Source: Colicola sp045591505 (GTDB lineage: Bacteria; Bacteroidota; Bacteroidia; Bacteroidales; Paludibacteraceae). Taken from it: a stretch of 64,000 nucleotides of DNA. This document shows positions 1 through 7,287 of the stretch, piece after piece. The stretch spans positions 1-64,000 of the forward strand of contig JAZNSW010000013.1 of the NCBI GenBank assembly GCA_045591505.1, read 5' to 3'. A model generated the notes under the pieces. The model was given only the letters and a program-made list of their open reading frames with translations, was not told the origin of the DNA and searched no databases. How positions within the stretch are numbered: position 1 is the stretch's first letter; every line of letters starts with the position of its first letter. The position numbers and the translations under genes were made by a program.

Positions 1-248
1 AATGGATATACAATCGTACTGCATATAGAAACCTGCAAGAAGCGCAAATAGAGATAGCTCATATTATAGATCTATACAACAATGTACGTCCTCATCGAAG
101 CATTGATATGTGTACGCCGATGAGTGTTTATCTACAGGATGATAGTCGTACACCACAAGCAGCATGGGATGAACACAATTGGGCAAGAGCTGCCCCTTCC
201 TCTCTCTGCCACGCGGGGCAGAGAGAGGAAGGGAATACTATCATCTAA
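1..248 (+). CDS. IS3-type transposase, C-terminal end (5' part outside window)
   Basis: An open frame enters the window (codons start at base 3) and stops at 246-248. It contains YNNVRPHRSIDMCTPMSVY, which matches the end of the rve/integrase-core domain of IS3-family transposases, where a YN..RPH..L...TP motif follows the last catalytic residue. Only about 81 residues are visible, so the DDE residues cannot be checked. The last codons run through a 17-bp perfect hairpin, so the final 18 or so residues are probably not conserved family sequence. The downstream repeats at 325-390 fit an insertion-sequence end. The IS3 assignment rests on this one motif. Confidence 0.72.
   Translation, partial: WIYNRTAYRNLQEAQIEIAHIIDLYNNVRPHRSIDMCTPMSVYLQDDSRTPQAAWDEHNWARAAPSSLCHAGQREEGNTII
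194..233. repeat. 17-bp perfect hairpin at the transposase 3' end
   Basis: Arms 194-210 (CCCTTCCTCTCTCTGCC) and 217-233 are perfect reverse complements around a 6-base loop, ACGCGG. The hairpin lies inside the last codons of the transposase frame. There is no following T-run, so it is not a standard intrinsic terminator. It may be a mobile-element structure or a protection against outside transcription. Confidence 0.75.
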
Positions 249-266
249 TAAAATAACAAACATCCA

Positions 267-298
267 TTTGTATATATCAGGAAAATGTATTACCTTTG
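267..298 (+). promoter_or_regulatory. Bacteroidota-type promoter downstream of transposase
   Basis: TTTG (267-270) and TACCTTTG (291-298) are separated by 20 bases, the spacing of the other promoters in this window. No gene starts within the next 300 bases, so it may be an outward-facing element promoter reading toward gmk or may drive an untranslated RNA. Confidence 0.6.
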
Positions 299-324
299 CA
301 CCCGAATCGCCAAACAACAACCTA

Positions 325-390
325 TTAAGGAAATTTATCAACTCTTTTAGGATAACTAACAACCTTTTTAGGAAAACTATCAAAAAGTGA
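325..390 (+). repeat. Three imperfect 21-22 bp direct repeats, possible IS end
   Basis: Three units begin at about 325, 347 and 368. Each starts TTA(A)GGA and is followed by an AT-rich stretch with a CAA run. Repeats of this kind just beyond a transposase gene often serve as transposase-binding sites near an element's end. The exact terminus and target duplication cannot be fixed because the other end lies outside the window. Confidence 0.4.
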
Positions 391-466
391 CGATTCTTAA
401 GAAACCTTTCCAGAAATAGTGTAAACCTTTTTCAGTTTTAATCAGAAGGTATAAGGAAATGCGACG

Positions 467-532
467 AATCACATACTAATCACATACTAATCACATAGTA
501 ATCATATAGTATGAACCCGTTATGAACCCGTA
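467..532 (+). repeat. 11-bp tandem array, six units
   Basis: Four units are variants of AATCACATACT (467-510) and two are ATGAACCCGTT/A (511-532); all have period 11. The array lies in the 403-base stretch between the transposase fragment and gmk. The first unit type recurs inverted at 49083-49115. Confidence 0.8.
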
Positions 533-540
533 GGGGACAT

Positions 541-576
541 AAAATCGCACCTGAAAGTGAACTTTCGGGCGATTTT
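541..576. terminator. Hairpin upstream of gmk promoter, possible terminator
   Basis: AAAATCG (541-547) pairs with CGATTTT (570-576), and an inner CCTGAAAGT/ACTTTCGGG stem closes on a GA loop. The structure ends in a T-rich stretch directly before the gmk promoter, so it could stop transcription arriving from the IS side. Its role as a terminator is an inference from form and place. Confidence 0.5.
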
Positions 577-608
577 ATTGCAAATGTGCATTTTTTGTTG
601 TACCTTTG
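577..608 (+). promoter_or_regulatory. gmk promoter
   Basis: ATTG (577-580), 20 bases, then TACCTTTG (601-608). The start codon of gmk is at 652, giving a leader of about 38 bases that contains a short AAATAGTAAAT-type repeat (613-649). Confidence 0.75.
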
Positions 609-651
609 CAGCGCAAATAGTAAATTGTAAATAGTCAAATAGTAAATCCGT

Positions 652-1203
652 ATGATTATTATTCTCTGTGCGCCCAGCGGTTCGGGCAAATCTACAATGG
701 TGAAACACCTGCTCGAAACTTATCCTGGGCAATACGAACTCTCGATCTCTGCCACTACACGCGCTCCGCGTGGGCAAGAGCAACATGGCAAAGAATACTA
801 CTTCATCAGCCGCGAGGAGTTTGAACAACATATCCAAAACAACGACTTCATCGAATACGAACAAGTGTATGAAGGACTGTACTACGGCACACTGAAAACC
901 GAAATCGAACGCATCCAAAATGCAGGACGCACCATCGTTTTCGACATTGACGTGAAAGGCGGACTCAACCTCAAACGCATTTTCGGCGATGAGGCATTGG
1001 CGATATTCATTGCACCACCATCCGTAGAAGAACTATCGCGCCGTTTGTACGGACGCGGCGACACCAGCGAAGATATGATACAAAAACGCCTCGCCAAAGC
1101 CGAAATAGAAATGGCTGATGCACCCTATTTTGACCATATCGTGGTCAATGACGATTTGGCAAATGCTAAAGCAGAACTAGATAAGTTGGTTAGTAGAGGT
1201 TAA
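652..1203 (+). CDS. gmk: Guanylate kinase
   Basis: Transfers phosphate from ATP to GMP, giving GDP in purine nucleotide metabolism in the cytoplasm. The 183-residue product has the P-loop APSGSGKST at residues 7-15 and the GMP-binding stretch ISATTRAPRGQE near residue 32, including the usual TR.PR pair. The length is slightly short of the family's 185-205. The ATG is preceded by its own promoter, and nadD starts 12 bases after the stop, so the two are probably cotranscribed. The last codons and the gap contain a short GGTTAA-like repetition. Identification is secure. Confidence 0.96.
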   Translation: MIIILCAPSGSGKSTMVKHLLETYPGQYELSISATTRAPRGQEQHGKEYYFISREEFEQHIQNNDFIEYEQVYEGLYYGTLKTEIERIQNAGRTIVFDIDVKGGLNLKRIFGDEALAIFIAPPSVEELSRRLYGRGDTSEDMIQKRLAKAEIEMADAPYFDHIVVNDDLANAKAELDKLVSRG

Positions 1204-1215
1204 ACGGTTAAGCGA

Positions 1216-1824
1216 ATGAAAATTGGTATATACGGGGGTTCGTTCAACCCGATACATTTTGGACATATCGGACTTGCAAAATGGGTGGTAGAGAACACCG
1301 ATTTGGATGAGTTATGGCTTATGGTATCACCTAATAACCCGCTGAAAGACAAAAGCATATTAGCCGATGAGAATGAGCGATTGGAGAAGGCGAGAGAGGC
1401 GATAAGGCGAGAAGGCGATGAGGCGATGAGGCGAGAAAGCAAGAGGATTGTGGTATCGGACTTTGAATTTCATTTGCCACGACCTACATACACCGCTAAT
1501 ACTTTGCGCGCGCTCGCGGGAGAGTACCCCGAACACGAATTTACACTCATCATCGGCGAAGATAACCTACACATTTTCAACCAATGGCGGGAATACCAAT
1601 ACATTCTGGACAACTACCGCGTGTTTGTGTATCCGAGGAGAAAAGGCGATGAGGCGATGAGGCGAGAGGGCGATGAGGAGATGAGGCGAGAGGGCGAGAA
1701 GGCGATGGGGCGAGAGGGCGAGAAGGCGATGGGGCGAGAAGGCGATGGGGGGATGATTTATTTGGCAGGAGCACCCTATTTTGATATTTCTTCTACAGAA
1801 ATACGAAAAAATTTGCATAAATAA
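1216..1824 (+). CDS. nadD: Nicotinate-nucleotide adenylyltransferase with in-frame octamer arrays
   Basis: Adenylylates nicotinate mononucleotide in NAD synthesis. GGSFNPIHFGH (residues 7-17) is the nucleotidyltransferase ATP-binding motif and ISSTEIR (191-197) is the second signature. Two stretches are not family sequence: residues about 57-77 and 142-180, low-complexity GDEAMRRE-type segments encoded by an 8-bp tandem array. The protein ends only five residues after ISSTEIR, whereas NadD usually continues about 20 residues, so the C-terminus is also shortened and the next gene's promoter begins at once. Whether this copy is active is uncertain; nadC, the preceding pathway step, is intact at 44067. 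Confidence 0.88.
   Translation: MKIGIYGGSFNPIHFGHIGLAKWVVENTDLDELWLMVSPNNPLKDKSILADENERLEKAREAIRREGDEAMRRESKRIVVSDFEFHLPRPTYTANTLRALAGEYPEHEFTLIIGEDNLHIFNQWREYQYILDNYRVFVYPRRKGDEAMRREGDEEMRREGEKAMGREGEKAMGREGDGGMIYLAGAPYFDISSTEIRKNLHK
1384..1442 (+). repeat. Octamer array 1 inside nadD
   Basis: About seven copies of GA(TG/GA)AGGC-type octamers (one of 9 bp) replace the variable region between the LADE..RLE helix and the VSDFEF strand of NadD. It reads in frame as REAIRREGDEAMRRE. Confidence 0.85.
1641..1755 (+). repeat. Octamer array 2 inside nadD
   Basis: About fourteen octamers of the GATGAGGC / GAGAGGGC / GATGGGGC type follow FVYPR and precede the conserved LAGAPYFDISST end. They read with a 24-bp period as GDEAMRRE, GDEEMRRE and GEKAMGRE, adding roughly 30 residues absent from ordinary NadD. 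Confidence 0.88.
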
Positions 1825-1843
1825 AAAATATTTTGTACCTTTG
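1812..1843 (+). promoter_or_regulatory. Promoter of the 80-residue protein gene
   Basis: TTTG (1812-1815) and TACCTTTG (1836-1843), 20 bases apart. The -33 element overlaps the last codons of nadD. The transcript would carry a leader of about 80 AT-rich bases before the ATG at 1930. Confidence 0.75.
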
Positions 1844-1929
1844 CGGTCGAAATGCAAGATTACTTGCTAATACATTACGCAAAATAAATCAATAAATAAT
1901 AATTACTAACTATTAATTAATTAGTTACT

Positions 1930-2172
1930 ATGATTCGCACAACATTCAACAAACTGAGAGAAGTGAAGGATAGCCTTCCAAAAGGTAGTTCAGCTGTGAT
2001 TGCTGAAGAGTTAGGAATTACAGCTGATGATGTAAGAAGTTTCTTCAATGGTACTGCTACTGTAGGTTATCACATTGAACCAGGTCCTGACGGTGGCATC
2101 GTGGTTCTCGATGATACCAAAGTTCTCGAGGTAGCGTTGCGCATCGCTTGGGCGAGCAAAAACGCATTATAA
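1930..2172 (+). CDS. Small conserved-looking protein, function unknown
   Basis: An 80-residue protein with its own strong promoter and regular codon use. Residues about 20-40 (SAVIAEELGITADDVRSFF) look like the first two helices of a helix-turn-helix or a small helical domain; the second half is beta-like with GPDGGIVVLDD. No signal peptide or membrane segment. It is followed 17 bases after its stop by a secreted barrel protein. I do not recognise the family. DNA binding is only a guess from the helix pattern. Confidence 0.7.
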   Translation: MIRTTFNKLREVKDSLPKGSSAVIAEELGITADDVRSFFNGTATVGYHIEPGPDGGIVVLDDTKVLEVALRIAWASKNAL

Positions 2173-2189
2173 ATGACCATAAACAAAAA

Positions 2190-3083
2190 ATGAAAAAAAC
2201 ATTATTGGTTTTAGCACTAGCGCTGATAGGCGTTAGTGCTTGTCCTTATCAAGCATATGCTATGAATAAGGATAAAGACACAGAATACACTAATGATGCC
2301 GAAGAAAACACCAAACAAGAATTAGGCATTAGTTTTGAAATGGGTGCAGACCTGGTGAGTTCGTATTTATGGCGCGGACAAAACCTTGGAGGTATATCTA
2401 TTCAACCTTCCGTAACATTGGATTGGAAAGGGTTGTATGTATGCGGTTGGGCAAATATTGGTGCCGATAACTGGACATTTACCGAACTTTGCCCTGAATT
2501 GGATATCACTATCGGTTATGATAACTTCGGCTTTCAAGTGGATTTAACTCACTACTACTATTTTGATGAAACGCCTTACTTCCCTAAAGGAGGTTTCAAT
2601 GTTGTACCAGAGCAAGAATCCAGCAGCACAATGGAGTTGCATTTAGGTTTTCATTTAGGCGACATTGTTGAAAAAGTGCCACTATCCATTGATTGGTACA
2701 CAACCGTCTTTGGAGCCGACTATTACGTATTAAATGGCAAAGCACAACGCGCTTGGTCAACCTATATCGAAGCAGGCTATGATTTTAATCTTCCTTTAGG
2801 AATGGTGTTGGGCGCACGTGTGGGCATTGTGCCATGGCGTAGTGTTTACACCAATTATGAAGAAGTGTGGACTAACGCAAAAACAGTAGCAATCAACAAT
2901 GTTAACCTTCGCTTAGAACGCGAATTTGACTTAAAAGCAATATGCGTTAGCGTTTGGGGAGAATGTATGCTCAATTGCTATGGCTTAGACAAAACCAACC
3001 TGACTACCACTTTAGAAAATAAGTTTGAACAACGACTAAACTGGGGTGTAGGAGGAAGTATTTACTTGAGCAATGAATGGTAA
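2190..3083 (+). CDS. Predicted outer-membrane beta-barrel protein
   Basis: A 297-residue protein starting MKKTLLVLALALIGVSAC; the ATG at 2190 is chosen because it begins the signal peptide, and the frame is open a further 14 codons upstream. After the leader come alternating strands rich in Y, W and G (DLVSSYLWRGQNLGG, LDWKGLYVCGWANIG), as in small porin-like barrels of Bacteroidota, and the chain ends in an aromatic residue (NEW). Cys18 could act as a lipobox Cys, but VSAC.YQAYA also allows ordinary cleavage after AYA. Specific function is unknown. Confidence 0.75.
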   Translation: MKKTLLVLALALIGVSACPYQAYAMNKDKDTEYTNDAEENTKQELGISFEMGADLVSSYLWRGQNLGGISIQPSVTLDWKGLYVCGWANIGADNWTFTELCPELDITIGYDNFGFQVDLTHYYYFDETPYFPKGGFNVVPEQESSSTMELHLGFHLGDIVEKVPLSIDWYTTVFGADYYVLNGKAQRAWSTYIEAGYDFNLPLGMVLGARVGIVPWRSVYTNYEEVWTNAKTVAINNVNLRLEREFDLKAICVSVWGECMLNCYGLDKTNLTTTLENKFEQRLNWGVGGSIYLSNEW

Positions 3084-3130
3084 AAACATTTACCATTTGA
3101 CAATGTACAATTTACAAATTGCGTAAGAAA

Positions 3131-4189
3131 ATGAAGAAGTGGATAGCATTGGGATTAGCAATAGCAGCGGCATTATTGCTGCTGTTTTTGCCTAATGAAC
3201 CTAAAAAACAATATATGCATAATCAAGGCACTATTTTTGGCACCTATTACAATATACGCTACGAGAGTAGCGAAGATTTGCATGAAGCTATCAAACAGCG
3301 GCTGCAAGAGTTCGATTACTCGCTCAGCATGTTTAATCCCCAATCTGTGATTAGCAAAGTGAATGGCAATGACAGCGTTGTAACCGATTCGTTGTTTGAA
3401 GCCATGTATCACGAAGCATACGCCATCAGTGTGCTATCCAATGGCGCGTTCGACATTACGGTAGCACCATTGGTCAATGCATGGGGATTTGGAACGAATG
3501 GGCGATGGGGCGATGAGGCGATGAGGCGAGAAGGCGATGAGGAGATGAGGCGAGAGGGCGATGAGGCGATGAGGCGAAAAGGCGATGAGGAGATGATAGA
3601 TAGTATAAAAGCGTTTGTAGGGTATGAGCATATTCGTTTGGTGGGACATCATATAGAAAAAGATGACGAACGTATCACGCTGGATGCCAGTGCTATAGCC
3701 AAAGGCTTTGCATGCGATGTTGTGGCAGCATTGCTGCGCGAGAATGGTTGCAAAAACTTATTGGTGGATATAGGTGGCGAAGTGGTATTGCAAGGTGTGA
3801 ATGACAAAGGTAATCCTTGGCGAGTGGGTATTACTCGCCCAACGATAGATGCAATGGGAGCGGAGAAAGAACTGCAAGAAATAATCGAAAGCAGTAAGCT
3901 ATGCATGGCAACTTCAGGGAATTATCTACAATATTACTATGTGGATGGTCAACGTCGCAGTCATACGATAGACCCCCGTTCGGGTTATCCCGTAGAACAT
4001 ACGCTGCTCAGTGCTACCGTAGTAGCCAACAGTTGTATGCGCGCGGATGCATTGGCAACAGCATGCATGGTGTTAGGAGAGAAAGAAGCATTGGCAATGA
4101 TAGAGAAGACCGAAGATGCAGCCTGCTATTTGATTGTTGCAGATAGCGACACATTACGCATTACCACCTCTCAAAGATGGCAGTTTTAG
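3131..4189 (+). CDS. apbE: FAD:protein FMN transferase with in-frame octamer array
   Basis: ApbE enzymes attach FMN to Thr/Ser of flavoproteins such as Na+-translocating NQR/RNF subunits on the outer side of the inner membrane. The 352-residue protein starts with a membrane segment (residues 6-20), then GTIFGTYYNIRY, FDITVAPLVNAWGFG, LDASAIAKGFACD, LLVDIGGEV, HTIDPRSGYPV and DALATACMVLG, all ApbE landmarks. Between NAWGFG and the SIKAFVGYEHIRL region lies an insertion of about 34 residues (about 123-156) made of GDEAMRRE units. A TTG four codons upstream is a possible alternative start. Identity is clear; the effect of the insertion is unknown. Confidence 0.93.
   Translation: MKKWIALGLAIAAALLLLFLPNEPKKQYMHNQGTIFGTYYNIRYESSEDLHEAIKQRLQEFDYSLSMFNPQSVISKVNGNDSVVTDSLFEAMYHEAYAISVLSNGAFDITVAPLVNAWGFGTNGRWGDEAMRREGDEEMRREGDEAMRRKGDEEMIDSIKAFVGYEHIRLVGHHIEKDDERITLDASAIAKGFACDVVAALLRENGCKNLLVDIGGEVVLQGVNDKGNPWRVGITRPTIDAMGAEKELQEIIESSKLCMATSGNYLQYYYVDGQRRSHTIDPRSGYPVEHTLLSATVVANSCMRADALATACMVLGEKEALAMIEKTEDAACYLIVADSDTLRITTSQRWQF
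3500..3597 (+). repeat. Octamer array inside apbE
   Basis: Twelve octamers of the GATGAGGC type. Read in frame they form a 24-bp period in which units one and two are GATG-type and the third is always GAGA- or GAAA-type. A GATG unit in that third position would read CGA TGA, a stop. Confidence 0.9.
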
Positions 4190-4218
4190 TCAAAAAAAAC
4201 AGTAAAAATGCACTTTTA

Positions 4219-4250
4219 TTTGCATATGTAAAAAAAAAGCAGTAATTTTG
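4219..4250 (+). promoter_or_regulatory. bamD operon promoter
   Basis: TTTG (4219-4222), 20 bases, TAATTTTG (4243-4250), followed by a leader of about 13 bases to the bamD ATG. Confidence 0.75.
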
Positions 4251-4269
4251 CGGGCTGATTTTTAGTATT

Positions 4270-5076
4270 ATGACGAAAAAGGGATTTTTAATAATGAGTT
4301 TAGTGCTTGTACTTGCAGGATGTAGCGAGTACCAGCAATTGTTAAAGTCTAACGACCCAGAATTGAAATACCAAAAAGCATTGGCGTATTTCAATGACAA
4401 GCAATATATTAAAGCACAAACGCTTCTTGATGATGTGACCACCTATTACCGTGGAACAGATCGTTCGCAAGATGTGTTAGCCTATCTTGCCCGTTGTTAT
4501 ATGGGTCAAGAAGACTACCAATCAGCAGCAGAATACTATCAAGCGTATATCAGGAACTACCCTAAGGGGCGTTATATCACTGAAGCACGTTTTCAAGTAG
4601 GCCACTGCTACTACTTGGATGCTCCAGATGCCCGTTTAGACCAAGCTGTTACAAAGAAAGCAATTGAATTTTTCACCCAATTTGTTGAGTTCTATCCCGA
4701 AAGCCCTTATGCCGAGCAAGCATACAAAGAAATGGGCGAATTATATGATAAATTGGCAGAAAAAGAGTATCTGAGTGCGAAATTATACTACAATTTGGGA
4801 ACCTATTTAGGCAACAACTATCTCAGTGCAGAGATTGTAGCCAAAAATGCACTCAAAGATTTCCCTACTAACCGCTATCAAGAGGACTTAAACTGGATTA
4901 TTTTGCAAGCAAAATATCAGCAGACGCTGAATTCCTTTGAGGACAAAAAAATGGAGCGCGCAAGAGAGACAGAAGATGAATATTATAGTTTCATTGCCAG
5001 TTTCCCCGAATCTAAACACCGCAATGCAGCAGAACGCATCGGAAAAGAAATTAAGAAAATATTAGGGCACGAATAA
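4270..5076 (+). CDS. bamD: Outer-membrane assembly lipoprotein BamD
   Basis: Periplasmic-facing lipoprotein of the BAM complex that inserts beta-barrel proteins into the outer membrane. The 268-residue product has a lipobox VLAGCS with Cys at residue 17 and then TPR-like repeats, including LKYQKALAYFNDKQYIKAQ, SAAEYYQAYIRNYPKGRY and AIEFFTQFVEFYPESPYAEQA, the BamD pattern. In Bacteroidota bamD is commonly followed by the omega subunit gene and coaBC, as here. Start is supported by the promoter directly upstream and by the signal peptide. Confidence 0.93.
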   Translation: MTKKGFLIMSLVLVLAGCSEYQQLLKSNDPELKYQKALAYFNDKQYIKAQTLLDDVTTYYRGTDRSQDVLAYLARCYMGQEDYQSAAEYYQAYIRNYPKGRYITEARFQVGHCYYLDAPDARLDQAVTKKAIEFFTQFVEFYPESPYAEQAYKEMGELYDKLAEKEYLSAKLYYNLGTYLGNNYLSAEIVAKNALKDFPTNRYQEDLNWIILQAKYQQTLNSFEDKKMERARETEDEYYSFIASFPESKHRNAAERIGKEIKKILGHE

Positions 5077-5120
5077 AAGTACAAATAAAATAAAATCGGA
5101 AATTTAAAACAACATAAGAT

Positions 5121-5456
5121 ATGATTGATTACAAAAAAACAAAAGCTCCCCGCACCACTATCACAAGGGACATCAATGAGTTGACAGAAAAAGTAGGCAA
5201 CGTATATGAGACAGTTGCAATCATTGGCAAACGCAGCAACCAAATTAGTACTGCTCTCAAAAAAGAATTGGATGCCAAACTTCAAGATTTCTCTATTCCA
5301 CAAGACTCTATTGAAGAGACCTTTGAGAATAAAGAGCAAATTGAGATTTCTCGTAGTTATGAGAAGCTGCCTAAACCCACCCTTATCGCAACTCAAGAAT
5401 TTATTGACAACGAGTTGATTTATCGTAGCGGTAATAAAGACGAAGTGTTGAAATAA
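5121..5456 (+). CDS. rpoZ: RNA polymerase omega subunit (Rpb6-like)
   Basis: Small RNA polymerase subunit that clamps the beta' C-terminus. The 111-residue protein has GNVYETVAIIGKRSNQIS at about residues 29-46, the conserved omega/Rpb6 core, and a longer tail (KLPKPTLIATQEFIDNELIYR) typical of Bacteroidota versions. It sits 44 bases after bamD and 23 before coaBC, the usual neighbourhood. I rely on both core motif and context. Confidence 0.85.
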   Translation: MIDYKKTKAPRTTITRDINELTEKVGNVYETVAIIGKRSNQISTALKKELDAKLQDFSIPQDSIEETFENKEQIEISRSYEKLPKPTLIATQEFIDNELIYRSGNKDEVLK

Positions 5457-5479
5457 GACCGCCCCAATTAGGAGACGCT

Positions 5480-6691
5480 GTGAGTTTGGTAGGCAAACAT
5501 ATTTTAGTAGGAATTAGCGGCGGCATTGCTGCCTACAAGATTCCAGAGCTGATTCGCCTTCTCAAAAAAGCAGGTGCAGACGTGCAAGTGACAACCACCA
5601 AGAATGCCTTGGAGTTTGTCACTTGTCTTACATTACAAACAGTAAGTGGTCATAAAGTATATTCCGATGTATTCGCTGCAATTAACGAGCATAGCACCGA
5701 GCACATATCCCTTCCCGATTGGGCAGATATGATGGTAATCGCTCCTGCTACCGCGAATGTACTGGGCAAAATGGCACATGGGATTGCCGACGATGCCTTA
5801 ACAACCACTTTTGCGGCTATGCGCAAGCCAGTGGTTATAGCTCCAGCCATGAACGACAAGATGTATGAATCACCTGCTACGCAAGATTCGATACGCATCT
5901 TGTCAACATGGGACAACATCACAATGCTTGATTGCGCAGACGGAGCCTTAGCATGCGGGACCAGCGGCAAAGGTCGCATGCAAGAGGTGGATGTCATCAA
6001 AGCAGCGGTAGAATATGCCCTAAGCCCTAAAACCTTACACGGCAAGCACGTCCTCATCACAGCAGGTCCTACTCACGAAGCAATTGACCCCGTTCGCTAT
6101 ATCAGCAATGCATCCACAGGCAAAATGGGCTATGCTTTGGCACGCACCTGCCTCAAACGTGGTGCTACAGTGACCTTAATAACGGGGCCTACACACATTT
6201 CGTTAAAACATTGGCAACAGTTTGCTCCTCTAACCATTGTTTCCGTCACTTCGAGTGAAGAGATGTGTCAGCAGACAGTGGCAGCATTTCCAGCGGCAGA
6301 CATAAGTATCTTATGTGCAGCGGTGGCAGATTTTACACCTAACGCGGCTGCTCAACAAAAAATCAAAAAAGAACCAGGTCAATCCTCCCTCACCCTCACA
6401 CTGAAAACAACTACAGACATTGCCGCTACTGTGGGCAAAGCAAAACGCGATGATCAAGTGTTAGTGGGTTTTGCATTGGAAACACATAATGAAATAGCCA
6501 ATGCGACACGCAAGATGCAAGCGAAGCACTTAGATATGATTGTGCTCAATTCGCTACAAGATGAGGGTGCTGGATTTGGTGTAGATACAAATAAGGTTAC
6601 TTTATTATATCCAGATGGGACACAAAAAAACCTCCCCCTTATTTCTAAAGAGGAGGTAGCAGAAGCGATCATTGAGAGTTTAGTTTTTTAG
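5480..6691 (+). CDS. coaBC: Bifunctional phosphopantothenoylcysteine synthetase/decarboxylase
   Basis: Catalyses two steps of coenzyme A synthesis: joining Cys to 4'-phosphopantothenate, then decarboxylation. The 403-residue protein has the flavin-binding CoaC half (GISGGIAAYKIPELIRLLKK; APAMNDKMY and the Cys-containing lid ADGALACGTSGKGRM) and the CoaB half from about residue 190 (ITAGPTHEAIDPVRYISNASTGKMG). Start is GTG at 5480 with GGAGA eight bases upstream; this start gives the expected N-terminus. The 3' end overlaps the convergent gene by 12 bases. Confidence 0.96.
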   Translation: MSLVGKHILVGISGGIAAYKIPELIRLLKKAGADVQVTTTKNALEFVTCLTLQTVSGHKVYSDVFAAINEHSTEHISLPDWADMMVIAPATANVLGKMAHGIADDALTTTFAAMRKPVVIAPAMNDKMYESPATQDSIRILSTWDNITMLDCADGALACGTSGKGRMQEVDVIKAAVEYALSPKTLHGKHVLITAGPTHEAIDPVRYISNASTGKMGYALARTCLKRGATVTLITGPTHISLKHWQQFAPLTIVSVTSSEEMCQQTVAAFPAADISILCAAVADFTPNAAAQQKIKKEPGQSSLTLTLKTTTDIAATVGKAKRDDQVLVGFALETHNEIANATRKMQAKHLDMIVLNSLQDEGAGFGVDTNKVTLLYPDGTQKNLPLISKEEVAEAIIESLVF

Positions 6692-7084
6692 TCTATTTAA
6701 GATACTTCCTAAAATAGATTTATCTTCTGTTTTCTCCTCAACAGTTTCTTTCTCTTCTAGAACGTCCGTTGTTTCCTCCGCTTCAGGAGTCCATTCTTTA
6801 CGTTCTTCGATTTCTCCTAATTGACTTTGTACAAAAGAGATGACGTCATTAAGTCCCTCTGTGAAATGAGCGAAGTCTTCTTTGTAAAGAAAAACTTTGT
6901 GCTTTTCAAATTGTGGAATCATATCTTCCGCCCCTTGTTTGCGTTTACTTTCAGTAATACACAAATACAAATCTTCATTTCGCGCTTTCTTGACATCTAA
7001 ATAATAGATACGCTTACCCGCTTTAACTGAACGTGAATAAACGATTTCAGGTTCATTCCTCATTTCGTGTCTACGATTTTCCAT
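6680..7084 (-). CDS. PUR-alpha-like nucleic-acid-binding protein (DUF3276 type)
   Basis: A 134-residue protein. Residues about 12-80 (YSRSVKAGKRIYYLDVKKARNED, LCITESKRK, FEKHKVFLYKEDFAHFTEGL) form the PUR repeat found in small Bacteroidota proteins that bind single-stranded DNA or RNA. The C-terminal 50 residues are acidic and low in complexity. The ATG at 7084 is chosen because the promoter's -7 element lies at 7119-7126; a longer frame to 7141 would begin upstream of it. The gene converges on coaBC. Confidence 0.85.
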   Translation of the reverse strand: MENRRHEMRNEPEIVYSRSVKAGKRIYYLDVKKARNEDLYLCITESKRKQGAEDMIPQFEKHKVFLYKEDFAHFTEGLNDVISFVQSQLGEIEERKEWTPEAEETTDVLEEKETVEEKTEDKSILGSILNRLKN

Positions 7085-7118
7085 ATTATAAATAAATTTT
7101 GTTAAACAAATTATGGTG

Positions 7119-7150
7119 CAAAGGTACAAGTTTTTTTTCAAATATACAAG
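7119..7150 (-). promoter_or_regulatory. Promoter of the PUR-type gene
   Basis: On the - strand, CTTG (7150-7147), 20 bases, TACCTTTG (7126-7119). It diverges from the nusB promoter only 26 bases away. Confidence 0.7.
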
Positions 7151-7174
7151 TAATGAAAAATAAATTTTAAATTT

Positions 7175-7206
7175 CTTGTGTAATTGCGTATTTTTTTGTA
7201 CCTTTG
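7175..7206 (+). promoter_or_regulatory. nusB operon promoter
   Basis: CTTG (7175-7178), 20 bases, TACCTTTG (7199-7206). The leader to the nusB ATG at 7288 is about 75 bases and AT-rich. Confidence 0.75.
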
Positions 7207-7287
7207 CACGGTGATTTGATAAAAAAATAAATTTGTATTAAAAAATCACCAAAAGAACAAACAAAAGAATATACGAAAGGATATACA

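Noticed and set aside
467..532. Possible CRISPR array
   Set aside because: The units are contiguous 11-mers with no spacers, and no cas genes are in the window. The same holds for the arrays at 18035, 40844, 54982 and 56859.
5206..5418. Second frame of 70 codons within the omega subunit gene
   Set aside because: Overlaps the recognised omega frame; no start or motif supports it.
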